The translations under genes and the position numbers were made by a program. From Takakia lepidozioides (Eukaryota; Streptophyta; Takakiopsida; Takakiales; Takakiaceae), in the NCBI GenBank assembly GCA_030704615.1, contig CM060731.1, positions 83,308,756 through 83,372,755 on the forward strand: a stretch of 64,000 nt of DNA. The letters are read 5' to 3'. How positions within the stretch are numbered: position 1 is the first letter of the stretch; each line of letters starts with the position of its first letter. Below, in pieces: positions 32,921 through 43,716 of the stretch. Below the pieces are notes generated by a model. It worked only from the letters and a program-made list of their open reading frames with translations, was not told where the DNA came from and searched no databases.

Positions 32921-35900
32921 ATGGCTCCGAATTCCTACGCTATAGTTTGCTGTCCTCCGGAACTTGGGAGAGCCTGGATCCCAAACGAGGGAGGACTTTG
33001 CAGAGTGACTGAAACTTACCTTTGTTCCAAATTCAAGCTCAAACCGGGCACAGTTTATTTGGAAGAAGAAAGGAAGGATGTTCCTGGACAGGTTGACGAG
33101 ACCATTGTCGTGCTAGGTAACGACGGAGGTTGCGGAATCGAATGGCACGTTCCCCCATCAGACACCATCCTGTACCGAGCTGTGGGAATGCCCATTCCCT
33201 TTCCGAATCAGTCGCTGCCCACACCATCCACAAAGGAGTCCGGAAACCGAGAGGCGGCCACTGCCAACAGAGAGGTATGCAACGATAATCATTCCCGACC
33301 TGGACCGTCAAGACCCTCCATAGCTTCTCGTGTGGACGTATTCGACATTTCCGACGAGGAAGATGATTGCATTGAGGTACCCATGTCCTCCACACGGTCG
33401 TTCAAATCCGGCATGGACGTCTCTGTAGGTGCTACGCATGTGCCCTCGAGCATAACTCCAACCCGGTCCATTGTGCAGCTCCTACGACAACATCACCTCG
33501 ATGGTTCTCGCTCCGAGCTGGCTGCTCTCGACTATGCCAAATTTCCAGTCAGAAAGGTAACGTTTCTGCCTCCCGAAGTCGATGGCAATGTCATCTTCGA
33601 GTTTCCACCTGTTTCTTCGTCAAACAAAGCCTCCGGGATGTTAACAGACATGGATCGAAAGCATGACGGACACCCCTGGTGTGTGACGAAGACCAGTAGC
33701 ACGAAAATTGCTGATGGTGTTCGTGTACGATATGTCCTCTGTGCGGGGAAGCTGAGGTGCCTCAATCCCACCTGCTTCCACTTTCTCTCCAAAGGAGGGG
33801 GAGAAACGAGACGGATTGGACTGGCACAACGCATCATCCATTCATTGTCTCCAGCCAAGCTCCTGCGGGTTCTTTCAAGTGTGCACATTGCAAAGAACCA
33901 CCGACGTGCATGTCCATGTGCAGAGCCAAGCAATATTACGTTATCCATTTGCTCCCGGACTTGACTAGAGCTTGCATACACGTTGGGGTCCACTGCCACC
34001 CCTTGGCGAGAGGCAACATGCGTGAGGCTGTGCAGGAAGCACACGACATCATAAAAGAGGAGGTGAAATTGAGCCCCGGAGCAAGACCAAAGCAGATTCA
34101 GCTGAAGGCAGCCCACAAGATTGCTCTTGGCAAAATCATGTCTGAAGATGGTTCCGACCGAGAGCCCTTGACCGAAGACGAGATGCGTGACCTCTTGGAG
34201 TCCGTCTCGCACGTTTGTAGTCCGAATGTGCGGAATCACATCGTATCTTGCAAGCAGGAGTTCGGCAGGGGGTCGGACATGTACTCAATCCTGGAGGTGA
34301 AACGAATGACTGGATATGACTACATCCAAGGTAGCAGGTTTCCAGGGCAAGGCAGCGAATCCGATCGTTGTTACATTTTCAAAATGTCGACGTGTGGGCC
34401 TGGGAGTGGAGTCGACTTGGTCACTCGCATGACAACTGGAAACTTGTCGAATGCTTGGGTGATGTTTGATCACATCAAGCGAATTACAAACCATCAGTGG
34501 GTGACTATGGGTGCGCATGTTTATGACTATCACTCCAAGAGGCTCATGACGATTGCAATCTGCGAGATGAAAGGGGAGGACACACAGTCCGAGATGCATC
34601 TGTGGGAGGGCATAAACGAGCAGATGGCAAGGGGGGGATTGCCAGAGCCCAATTTCAGGGGATTCATGGCAGACAACGCTCAGGCCAACTGGGCAGCGGT
34701 GCGGCGTGTGTACGGTGAGGACCCCAATGTTCCAATGGAGGGGAAAGAGAGATCTGTGGATTCCATTGGATGCAGAGTCTATCCCACTACACTACCAAAT
34801 TTGTTGCTAGCTCATTCCAGGCTGAACACCGTGTCCTTTGTACGGCGTGGAAGGATGCACCCACATTTGATGACGCGGAGGTTAAGTTTGCTATCATCGA
34901 GGCTTGGTGGAACACGTCAGGTGCAGTGGAGACAACCAATCTGGGAGCATTGCATAGCTGGTTGGGGTGGTGGCATTTTCGGTATCGACAGTTCGGACAG
35001 TACATGCGGGAGGTAGGCTGCTGTCAATTTCGTTCATTTGTCTTTCTGTTACGGACATTTCGATTGGTCCCTCACCATTGTTTGTGTCCTTCTAGGAGCG
35101 GTGCTTGGATTCCGACACGGACATGCCGAACACGAATATGGCAGAATCGGTCCACTCCTCCTGGCGAGCGTCTTCTGCCGCACATCTGGTGGACGTAGTG
35201 ACGGCCACAACGGAGGACATCGACAGAGCAATCATGCAGCAAGCCACGTACTACAAGTTCTTGAGCGGCAAACAATGGGGCTTTGGGCCGGACAGGGAGG
35301 AATTGTTGGTACGAACAGCTTCGAGGTCCAAGAATCCAGTGAAATGGGCGACAGCATTGCGAGAGAAGATCAAAGGGACGCCTCTGCACCGCAGAGGTGA
35401 ACACCTAGAGGGGGACGTCCGGACTCGCCCTGTCAGGCGGAGGATTGAAGAGGAACCCGGGTGCGAAGAGGATTCCTGGAGATCCGACAGGAACATTCAG
35501 GACAGCACCTCGAGGTCCCGTCATGTTGCCGCACAATGTGTCTTCCAGCAGTGGAAGCCCAAGAAATTCCAGATCGCCGTCGCCTTCAACCGGGGATTTC
35601 GTGCAAAAATTCCCACCGCTCCCTTGCCCCAGATTCCGCCCGCTGTTATGCAGTATGGCCAAGCCATTGTGGAGACGACTGTGTCTGCCTCACAGTGGAG
35701 AATTGCTCGCACAAAGCCGTCGTTTCGAGGAAGGTGTTCCGCAATTCGTGTGGATACACGGCAACGTTGTTTAGAGATGATAAGGAGGAATCCAGATGGG
35801 GCTGTCCCTGCTCCTACTTTTACAGGAAGATTTGTCCATGCAAAGTTTGCGGAGGCGACAACCACCCAGTTCTGGTTCTGCAGGCACGACATTATGACTT

Positions 35901-36526
35901 GCGTGTATGGAAAGCCCAAGTACGGCATACAAACAATGCCAGAGGCTCCCCCGGTGTGGCCGGTGGAACCAGGCTGCGATCTGAGTCAGGTTGAGGCCGA
36001 CGCCCTTACCGCCGCAGGATTTCGGATGGTGCAGCGCACTGACGTCCCCAGAGAACCATTTCCGCTTCCACAGCCTCCACCACCGACCCCTGTGAGAGCA
36101 AGAACAATGGGACACGACAGCTCTAAGCATCCTACACACCGTTGGGGGAAACCGAAGAGGCGGCGACCTCCCTCAAAAGTGAACGAGACAAGGATGGGGA
36201 ATGCACTTCGGATGAACTGTACAATCCAGAGCTCGACAGAAGTGCCCCCACCAGGATTCGGGCGTGTGTATCAGATGGCCACGGCGGGCTCAGCTGTTCG
36301 CAATGAGGTGTACACCATCACCATTTCAGAATTACCCACCTGCAATTGCACCGACTTCCAGATCATGGCGAACAAGGGGGCATCATACTGCCCTTGCAAG
36401 CATTTGTACTACGTGTACCTAAAGAGACTCCGTTGTAATTCCACAACTCATCACTTCATACATGCACCAGGGTTGAGCCCCCAGGAGGTTCACACTCTTC
36501 TGAATATGGATCCAGGGGACCAGTGA
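32921..36526 (+). CDS. MULE-like transposase with SWIM zinc finger (one intron, two 1-base breaks)
   Basis: The first ATG in frame is 32921 (MAPNSYAIVCC); the stop TGA is at 36524. Read through, the protein is near 1,170 residues. The N-terminal half has an acidic Ser-rich linker and a Cys cluster (LRCLNPTCFHF, FKCAHCKEPPTC). The middle is a DDE-like core with MTIAICEMKGED, GFMADNAQANW and NMAESVHSSWR as candidate catalytic blocks. The C-terminus has CNCTDFQ and CPCKHLYY, a CxC...CxH SWIM finger. A G5 run near 33795 (6 expected) and a missing base near 34758 break the frame. Intron 35013-35095 is GT-AG. It should cut and move the transposon in the nucleus; KDZ or another SWIM-bearing family is possible. 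Confidence 0.65.
35013..35095 (+). other. Intron of the transposase-like gene
   Basis: 83 bp, GAG|GTAGGCTG to CTTCTAG|GAGCGG. Removing it joins QYMRE to ERCLDSDTDM in one frame. It shows the gene is expressed from eukaryotic nuclear DNA. Confidence 0.65.
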
Positions 36527-37356
36527 GCTTGGCTTGCGGTCCCCATACAATGGTACGCCCATCCTTTTCGGATAGTAGAACTGTACTGCTGCCAGTACCT
36601 CAGACTCTGGCCACAGAAAGGTCCGACATATGTCTTGCCTACCAGTAACCTGTTTTGCTCGAACTAAGATATTACTATATCGTTCACTTGTTTCCACGTG
36701 CATGTATTTTTGTATGTTGGAGGGTTCATGTTTTTCTGCTTTCCGAAAACTTGCTTTCCTCATTCGACCTCCGACAAGGAAATGCGGCGCCGCATTTCCA
36801 AGTATCGTCGTAGGTACTGGTAGAGGCGGCCTTCGCCAACACCAAACCGCTCCGAAATTTTGCACGTGCGAACCCTAATGCGGCACCTTATTTCCCAGTT
36901 CAGTTGCAAACCTTTCCCGCCGAATACCCGAAGAAGACAGAATTGTGAAGTACTGCAGACTGTATTGGTGCAGACTCCATTGGTTCAATCGCGGCAAAAG
37001 GGTCAGCTTCATTCCAATGTTAAGGCATGTAAAACCGCGGAATACTCTATACAGGCCAGTATGCGACGTCCTTTTGCAGTGGTATACTGGATTTCCCGTT
37101 GCACGGTCACTTATTTCCATGAGCGGATCTATAAAACCATGAGCGGACTTGTTACTGACGACATATCTTCGCCGCATTACATGATCTGGAACGTCCAAAA
37201 ACGGCAAGGTCAAATAAAAAACTATTATTTTAATACTTGTTTAATCTGCCGCATTTCCAAATTTGGAGGAGTCCGCTCATGAAATCCGCGTATCTTAGAC
37301 TTCGGCTCACCGCTCATGCGGCTCATGCGGCTCATGGCTCATGGCTCATGGTTTCT
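36527..37356. other. 3' flank of transposase and subterminal region
   Basis: One full palindrome (AATGCGGCGCCGCATT near 36781) and a decayed one near 36880. CTCATG repeats begin near 37275. I see no gene in it. Confidence 0.5.
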
Positions 37357-37375
37357 GCTCATGAAATAGTAAACC
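37357..37375 (+). repeat. Transposon terminal inverted repeat (end 2)
   Basis: GCTCATGAAATAGTAAACC, preceded by five or more CTCATG repeats. It matches the other end at 8231-8250 over CTATTTCATGAGC when inverted. The flanking 12 bp TCAGAGAGTATG is E3 sequence. Confidence 0.65.
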
Positions 37376-37378
37376 TCA

Positions 37379-38620
37379 GAGAGTATGACTGGAGAGGAGG
37401 ACTGGATGAGGAGCAGGAAGCTACCATATTTGCTGCACACCCAGAGTGGGAGCAGGTTGCAGAGATGCGGCTGGAAAGCCTAAGTTGTTTAAGAGGTATC
37501 TGCTGTGGTGTAGTGTTAACAACACCGATTGAAGAGGAAACCAGCAGTTACCCATCACATTTCTATGAAGAAAAATAAGGAGAAATGGAAATCCTAGAGG
37601 AACCAGCTACTGTGAGTTTACAGGATGAAGTGGTGACTGGTTGGACAATCACAGCTGATGAGCAAGTGAGGGAAGTGAATGTGGGAACTAAAGAGGAACC
37701 GAGGATGGTGAAGGTAGGAGCTGATTTGGAGCCAGAATTCTTTGAAGAAGCTAAGAGTTTGTTCATCAAATACAGAGATGTATTTGCTTGGAGCTATGAG
37801 GATTTAAAAATGATACCACTTGAAATCTGTCAGCATAAGATTGAACTGGAACCGGGGTCAGTACCAATCAAGTAGGCAAGGTACAGAATGAATCCCAATT
37901 ACGCACAGAAGGTTGGAGAAGAGATCAAGAAGTTGTCTGAGGCTAAGTTTATATACCCAATAGAGTATACAACTTGGTTGTCACCCATTGTGATAGTTCC
38001 CAAGAAGAATGGTTAAACTAAGAGTTTGTGTGAACTACAAGAAGCTGAATGCTTGTACGAAGAAAGATCCTTTCCCTTTGCCATTCACAGAAGCAGTATT
38101 AGACACTGTGGCAGGCCATGAGATGTACTCATTCATGGATGGGTTCAGTGGTTATAATCAAGTGCAAGTGGCAGAAGAAGACCAAGGAAAAACAGCTTTC
38201 ATCACAGACTGGGGTGCTTATGCATACAAAGTCATGCCCTTTGGACTTTGTAATGCACCAGCGACCTTTCAGAGAGTGATAAGTGAATCTTTTCATGAGT
38301 ATTTGGATGATTTCATGCAGGTATTCTAGGATGATTTCAATGTGTACAACTCTAAGAATGAGCACTTACATAAATTGGAGTTATGTCTGGCTAGATGCAG
38401 GATGAGAGGTCTGGGGCTGAATCCAGAGAAGTGTACTTTCTGTGTGAACTCAGGGGTGCTTCTGGGACACATTGTGTGTAAGAGGGGACTTCTTGTGGAT
38501 CCCAAGAAAACAGAGGCCATTAAAGCCTCTCCACCACCAGTGAATGTTAAGAGTCTAAGGAGATTCCTTGGGCAAACCAGTTATTACAGAAGATTTGTCA
38601 GACGGTATGCACAGATAACA
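37379..38620 (+). pseudogene. E3 protease linker and reverse transcriptase, with stops
   Basis: It matches E2 RT. The frame is stopped by TAG at about 37873 (CAAGTAGGC against CAAGCAGGC) and shifted near 38011 (AATGGTTAAAC against AATGGCAAAC). It is stopped again by TAG at about 38328, in the codon just before the catalytic DD. FMDGFSGYNQV and MPFGLCNAPATFQRV remain visible. Clearly inactive. Confidence 0.9.
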
Positions 38621-39142
38621 GCACCATTGAGCAAACTTCTGAAGAAAGATGCAGTGTTTGCATGGACAGCTGAATGTCAACAGGCTTTTGAGGAACTTAC
38701 ATTGTCAGTAACAACTACACCTGTGCTGATTAGTCCTCACTGGCAGGAAATATTTCATGTTCACTGTGATGCTTCTGGAGAAGCACTAGGAGCAGTGTTA
38801 GCCCAAAATGTAACAAGAAGGATAGATTCACCTGTGTACTATGCTAGCCAATTGATGAACAATGCCGAAAGAAATTATAGCACAACGGAAAGAGAAGCAT
38901 TGGCAATGATCTATGCAGTGAAGAAATTCAGGCAGTACCTGTTGGGCAAGAAGTTTATGTTCTATGTGGATCACCAGGCTCTGATATACCTGGTTAAACA
39001 ACATCTGATAAGCGGGAAGAATAGCAAGATGGTTGATAATCTTGCACGAGTTGAGTTCGAGGTGTTTACAAGCCTGAGAGACTGCATCTTGTGGCGGATC
39101 ACTTATCACGGTTATCAACAGGAGAACCAGCCACGGGAGTAG
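38621..39142 (+). pseudogene. E3 RNase H
   Basis: Open from 38342 (RT thumb) through HCDASGEALGAVLAQ, YSTTEREALAMIYAV and YVDHQALIYLV, then shifted near 39000-39070 where E2 reads ISGRIARW. The catalytic residues of the family are visible up to the shift. Confidence 0.85.
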
Positions 39143-40560
39143 ATGATCAATTACCAGATGCGAGTCTATTTGCAGTGGAGGTGCAGGGAAGTGCAGATGA
39201 CTGGTTAGATTGGCAGTGGCCAATCAGATACTACCTTGCTCATGGTCAGTGCCCACCAAGTTATGGAAAGGAGCAGAGAAAGAGAATTGCTATCAAGGCT
39301 CTACCTTACACTATGGTAGGGAGCAGAATGTATAAGCTAGGACCAGATGGAGTGCTGAAGCGATGCTTATACCACCATGAAGTTAATAAAGTTTTGGAGG
39401 AAGTTCATAAAGGAGTGGCAGAAGGTCATTTTGGAGAAGAGACTACCAGCAGGAAAATACTACATGCAGGTTACTGGTGGCCTACTTTGTTCAAAGATGT
39501 ACACAAGTATTGTCAGAGTTGTGATGAATGTCAGAGGCTAGGACCTTTGCAGAGATCTGGGAAAATGGCTTTGCATCCTACAATGCCTACGGAACCATTT
39601 CAGAAATGGGGACTAGACTTTGTTGGACCAATTAACCCACCAGCCAAGAATACACAGAACAGGTACATAATTACAGCCACTGATTATACTACGAAGTGGG
39701 TGGAAGCTAAAGCTTTGAGGGACAACACAGCCAAGTCCACAGCAAGGTTTCTGTATGAGAACATACTTACACGATTTGGCTGTCCCTTGGAATTTATCAG
39801 TGATCAGGGAAGTCACTTCATTAATGAGACCATTGAATTATTGACTAAAGAGTTCATGATTGTGCATAGAAAGATTACAACATATTACCCACAGGGTAAT
39901 GGGCAGGCAGAGGCTACCAACAAAATACTATGTACTATCTTGACTAAGATAGTCAATGCAAACAGAACGGATTAGGATACAAAGCTGCTGACAGCTTTGT
40001 GGTCATACAGGACTTCATATAAAGTCACCACTAAGTATACACCATTCCAATTAGTTTATGGTATGGAAGCTTTACTTCCAGTGGAATTCCTGTTACCTAC
40101 CATGAGAACGGAATGGGGAAAGAGAATGGAATTGCAAGATTCCATTAAGGTCAGGAAACGTGAATTATACCATGTGGAAGAAGTACGTGCTGATGCAGCT
40201 GATAATATGACCAGAATTCAGATGAAGAGGAAGGAACAGTTTAATGAAGGCAAGTTAAAGACTTTTAAGACGGGAGATTTGGTTCTATGGTTGCAGAAGA
40301 AGGGAAAGATTAAAGCTTCTAAGCTTAAATCACCATGGAAAGGACCTTATGTCATACAGAAGATGTATGATAACAACACCGCCATGTTACAAACCATTAA
40401 CAAAGAAATGCTGGGAAGAGTCAATGCCAATAAGTTGAAGGGTACAGTGGTATCCATGACAAACCATTACAGCATGATTTGCATGTTGAAACGCAAAGGC
40501 CGTCACGGGCTGCGCCAGTGTTACCAACGGAATATGGAGCACTTGTCGCTAGGCCGAGCA
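39091..40560 (+). pseudogene. E3 integrase, one point stop
   Basis: 39091-39975 carries the zinc-binding HHCC segment and the D, D and E core residues (LDFVGP, SDQGSHF, GNGQAEATN). TAG at about 39973 (GATTAGGAT against GATTGGGAT) interrupts it. The C-terminal part is open 39997-40596 up to KSPWKGPYVIQKMYDNN. Otherwise close to E2. Confidence 0.9.
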
Positions 40561-40589
40561 TATATGACCGGGGCGGGCAGAACAAGCGC

Positions 40590-40840
40590 GACATAGCCTA
40601 TCACAGCCCATCAAGGCGCGACACAGCCTATCACAGCCCATCAAGGCACGACACAGCCTATCACAGCCCATCAAGGCACGACACAGCCTATCACAGCCCA
40701 TCAAGGCGCGACACAGCATATCACAACCTACCACAGCGTGTCACAGCCTATCACAGCTTACCACAGTGTATCACAGCCTATCACGGCATACCACAGTATG
40801 ACACAGCCTGTCACAGCTTAACACAGCCTACTAGGGTTAC
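40590..40840 (+). repeat. E3 CACAGCC tandem array
   Basis: About four 30 bp units plus degenerate ones, as in E2 17137-17480. One frame (40479-40856) is open and encodes RDTAYHSPSR repeats. Confidence 0.85.
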
Positions 40841-40856
40841 ACAATCCATAGAATAA

Positions 40857-42223
40857 GTGACAGGTGGACACAGGATAACTTCAGGGAAATGGCCGGCGGA
40901 AGAAAGGACGGAAGTCAGTTTAGAAAGGGACACGTGGAAGTCAGGGCGCAACACACAGCTGAGAAGGAAGTGCAAGAACAGATCTCATCAAGAAAGAGGA
41001 CAAGAATGGCCGTCAAAATACCTAATCAGCGCGTCAATTTGGATGAATGGCGGGCCATTAATGAATACAGAAAAGGGGCAACGGAACAAACGACAAGTAC
41101 AGAAAAGCGAAATTCTTGTCACATGTGTTATCCTAGTGGACAGTCCAGCAGGGAAAGTCCACTAAAGAAAATTAAATCTAAAATCCAGTCACAGCGGTTA
41201 CAGCCAATCGAAAGCCAGAGAAGGGATCACGAAATTGGAGGGAAATTTAAGCGCAAGAGTCGGCGTCGTTCTAAGTAACGGGCGTCGTGACGGGGACACC
41301 ATCAATGCGATAGCTTTTGAAGCTATGGAGGAACTAACAGACTATTACGCTCGCAATATTACTTACGCAGTGCATAGGACAAGAAAGAACAGAACGGAAT
41401 CTTTCTCTTGATCGATGCTTGCAAAGCCCCGCAGGCTTACAAGAAATTACCCATAGCTTTTTGTGGCAACCATACGTTTATGCTTTGTGCACTACAGGCA
41501 TTTCTTCAATTGTTACAGCCAAAACATTTTTGTGGGTCTAGAATGAAGAGAGTGAGGAGGAATGGAAGAAAGAAATCAGGGTGAAGAGCACCACACATCC
41601 TGCAGAAACAAACGATTGCTACTCCACGGCGGATTAGAAGTTACTGAAAGAGTTGCGATTAGAAGGATTGCAAAGCAAAGATTGGACATTGCACCATAGA
41701 CAGTACATGTTACAATTCTTGCAGAACTTTGAGCCAAGGACATGAGCAACAATGGTGAAGGGAGTGAATTACTAATTACTCCCCTATACCTACAGCAATT
41801 GTTCGATTGCCAGCAGGCCAGGTGCATGTGGAGGGCACAGGGCAGACTGCAAATAGGGGACTTATTCCAAGAAGGGAGTTTCTTTAAAACTCAGGGTTGA
41901 TTGTACCAAGGCGGTGTACCCAGGGCTAAGAGAGGTAGGCCAGGTATTGAACGTTCTGTTTGCCATGAAACAGAACCAACAGTATTTGAGCAGATCCTTC
42001 ACAGAAGAAATACTCAAAGCCCTGAGAGGAGAAGAGGTAGAATGGGCGGACATAATGTACAACGCACTGGTAGAGGAGATGAAAAGATTACAGGGTACTG
42101 CCGCCCAAAGTCTCCTATCATAGTGTCTGGCCCAATTATTGCTCAAATAATTCTTGATTCTGGGCATACTTGATGTGCGAGAAAGAAGGAGATAGGAGTG
42201 TTTTGAGCCAGAAACCACTTGCA
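40857..42223 (+). pseudogene. E3 remnants of ORF1b and ORF2
   Basis: Sequence parallels E2 17500-18850. Open pieces are 40889-41278 (basic, KKIKSKIQSQRLQPIE) and 41914-42123 (LNVLFAMKQNQQYLSRSF). Many single-base differences break both frames. Confidence 0.7.
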
Positions 42224-42752
42224 ATGGAAGAGCAAGGCGCTTCACACAGTGAGGGTGGGACTGGCAGGGCAACCAAGACTAAGAGACAGAGACGGGAAAG
42301 ACTTGTAGTGGCGGATCCACTGGCTTCACGGAATCCGCATGATAATGTTTCCCAAGCTCTTGTGCAGAAAGGGGCACATCAGCACAGAAAACTGCTATTA
42401 CTGGAAGCAGGACCTTCAGAGAGGGAAGAGGAAGTTACTTCAGTATCACAGCCATCACAGCCAGATGATCGGCTTGTCACAAAGTTACCACAAGTTGTCC
42501 ATGCAGTTCAACCAGAAAATAATTGATTTAGAAAAGAAGGGTTAGATATTCCCACTACAGAAACAGGGTGGCAGAAATTGAGAAGGGGGGACCTTCTCTA
42601 TGAATATTCTGGTATGGTCAGGACACAGTGATTCCGGAGGTGCAACGGTTGTCCAGGGGAAACCCTGCGGCGCATATAATACACACACCTGTGACGGAGG
42701 TACCACAGGTAGAATGCCAAGACACTGCAGCATCAGTGACGGATGGAGAGGT
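42224..42752 (+). pseudogene. E3 ORF3, N-terminal part, interrupted by E4
   Basis: The conserved ATG at 42224 (MEEQGASHSEGG) starts ORF3. A 6-G run near 42585 shifts the frame relative to E2. E4 is inserted at 42753 with a 5 bp duplication GAGGT (42748-42752 and 53101-53105). The rest of ORF3 follows at 53106. Confidence 0.8.
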
Positions 42753-43684
42753 TGTCGCGCAGCTTTTACTCACCCATCCCTTCGCTATTCGAGGCGGAAA
42801 CTCCAAGATTGAAGAGTTGGAAATCTCTAAGTACTCAGCCCGCGCAGAACAATCAGTCATGACCTACAGCTAGTGTATCATGGGGGTGGTTTCCTATTTG
42901 TTTCCCTTTTGGTATTCATGTTAACTATCTTACCATTGATAATTAAGTATCAGTTTGCTTTATCAATCTATTGGATTCCATCAACTCATCCATTCATTCC
43001 ACAGCTTCACTCAGATCTCTCTACACAGTGTGTTTGTATCGTAAAAGTATCCGATTATGATTTATCAGGTATCAGGCCGAAGCCATTGTGTCTCTAATCT
43101 GCTCACCATATCATTACAGCCTTGCATTATATCAAGCATCTCTCATTCATCTCTCATCTTCACTTCCGTTCTTCATCTCTGCCCCATTCCCTCTCCTTCA
43201 TGACCAAGAAAGTCCTCCTCCGAATGATGTCCCTCAATTCCCCGTTTCTCCCTTTATTTCCTCTCCGCGGTTCTAACCGTTTCCCTCACTAACCGTGTTG
43301 TGAACTAACATGTCCCTTCGCAGGTGTTGTTCCCCACAGTCGTTCCCTGTCCTACTCTTTGTTGCCTATGATCGTGACAGCTGTGTCAAGCTGTGACTGG
43401 CTGTGTGAACTGTGACGGGCTGTGACTGAGCTGTGTGGCTGTGCCGGGCTGTGTAGGCTGTGTCGGCTGTGTCTGCTGTGACGACGTGACGGGCATGTGT
43501 TGCTGTGACGACTGTGACGGGCTGTGTTGGCTGTGTTGACTGTGACGACTGTGACGGGCTGTGTAACCCCCCTCTATAGTGCTCTGCTGTCACCCTAAGG
43601 CTCCTTTGGTCTCAGTCTGTGCAAAAATTAAGGGTACCCTACAGATCCCGTATAAGTGTCTAAGTCCCGACAGTCCTCTAAACA
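42753..43684 (-). repeat. E4 3' LTR (932 bp)
   Basis: On the minus strand it runs from TGTTTAGAGGACTG at 43684 to GCGCGACA at 42753. It has a CACAG array at about 43380-43570, shorter than in E2. An extra A near the 5' end (CTAAACA) and other small differences set it apart from the 5' LTR. Confidence 0.9.
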
Positions 43685-43702
43685 TTTACCCCTTCCCCCC
43701 TC
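43685..43702 (-). promoter_or_regulatory. E4 polypurine tract
   Basis: On the minus strand GAGGGGGGAAGGGGTAAA lies directly before the 3' LTR, as in E2. Confidence 0.85.
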
Positions 43703-43716
43703 AAAAAGCCGTGTCC

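Larger units (their letters stand above)
22802..37375 (+). mobile_element. Large MULE-like DNA transposon, main body
   Basis: Together with 7530-8250 this makes an element of about 15.3 kb. It carries a SWIM-finger transposase-like gene (plus), a ParB/DNA-methyltransferase gene (minus), two paralogous small genes and a palindrome array. It ends at 37375 in an inverted repeat matching 8231-8250. Both ends abut the same E3 sequence (TCAGAGAGTATG), so insertion into E3 with a duplication of up to 12 bp is indicated. MULEs usually duplicate 8-11 bp, so the true duplication may be shorter. The class is inferred from transposase layout and target duplication, not from a search. Confidence 0.6.
37376..42752 (+). 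mobile_element. E3: Tat-like retrotransposon, middle part
   Basis: It starts in the protease-RT linker exactly where the 8251-9442 fragment stops. It runs through RT, RNase H, integrase, tandem array and the 3' ORFs until E4 interrupts ORF3 at 42753. Continuation is at 53101. It is more decayed than E2, with point stops and several short deletions. No LTR of E3 is in the window. Confidence 0.85.
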
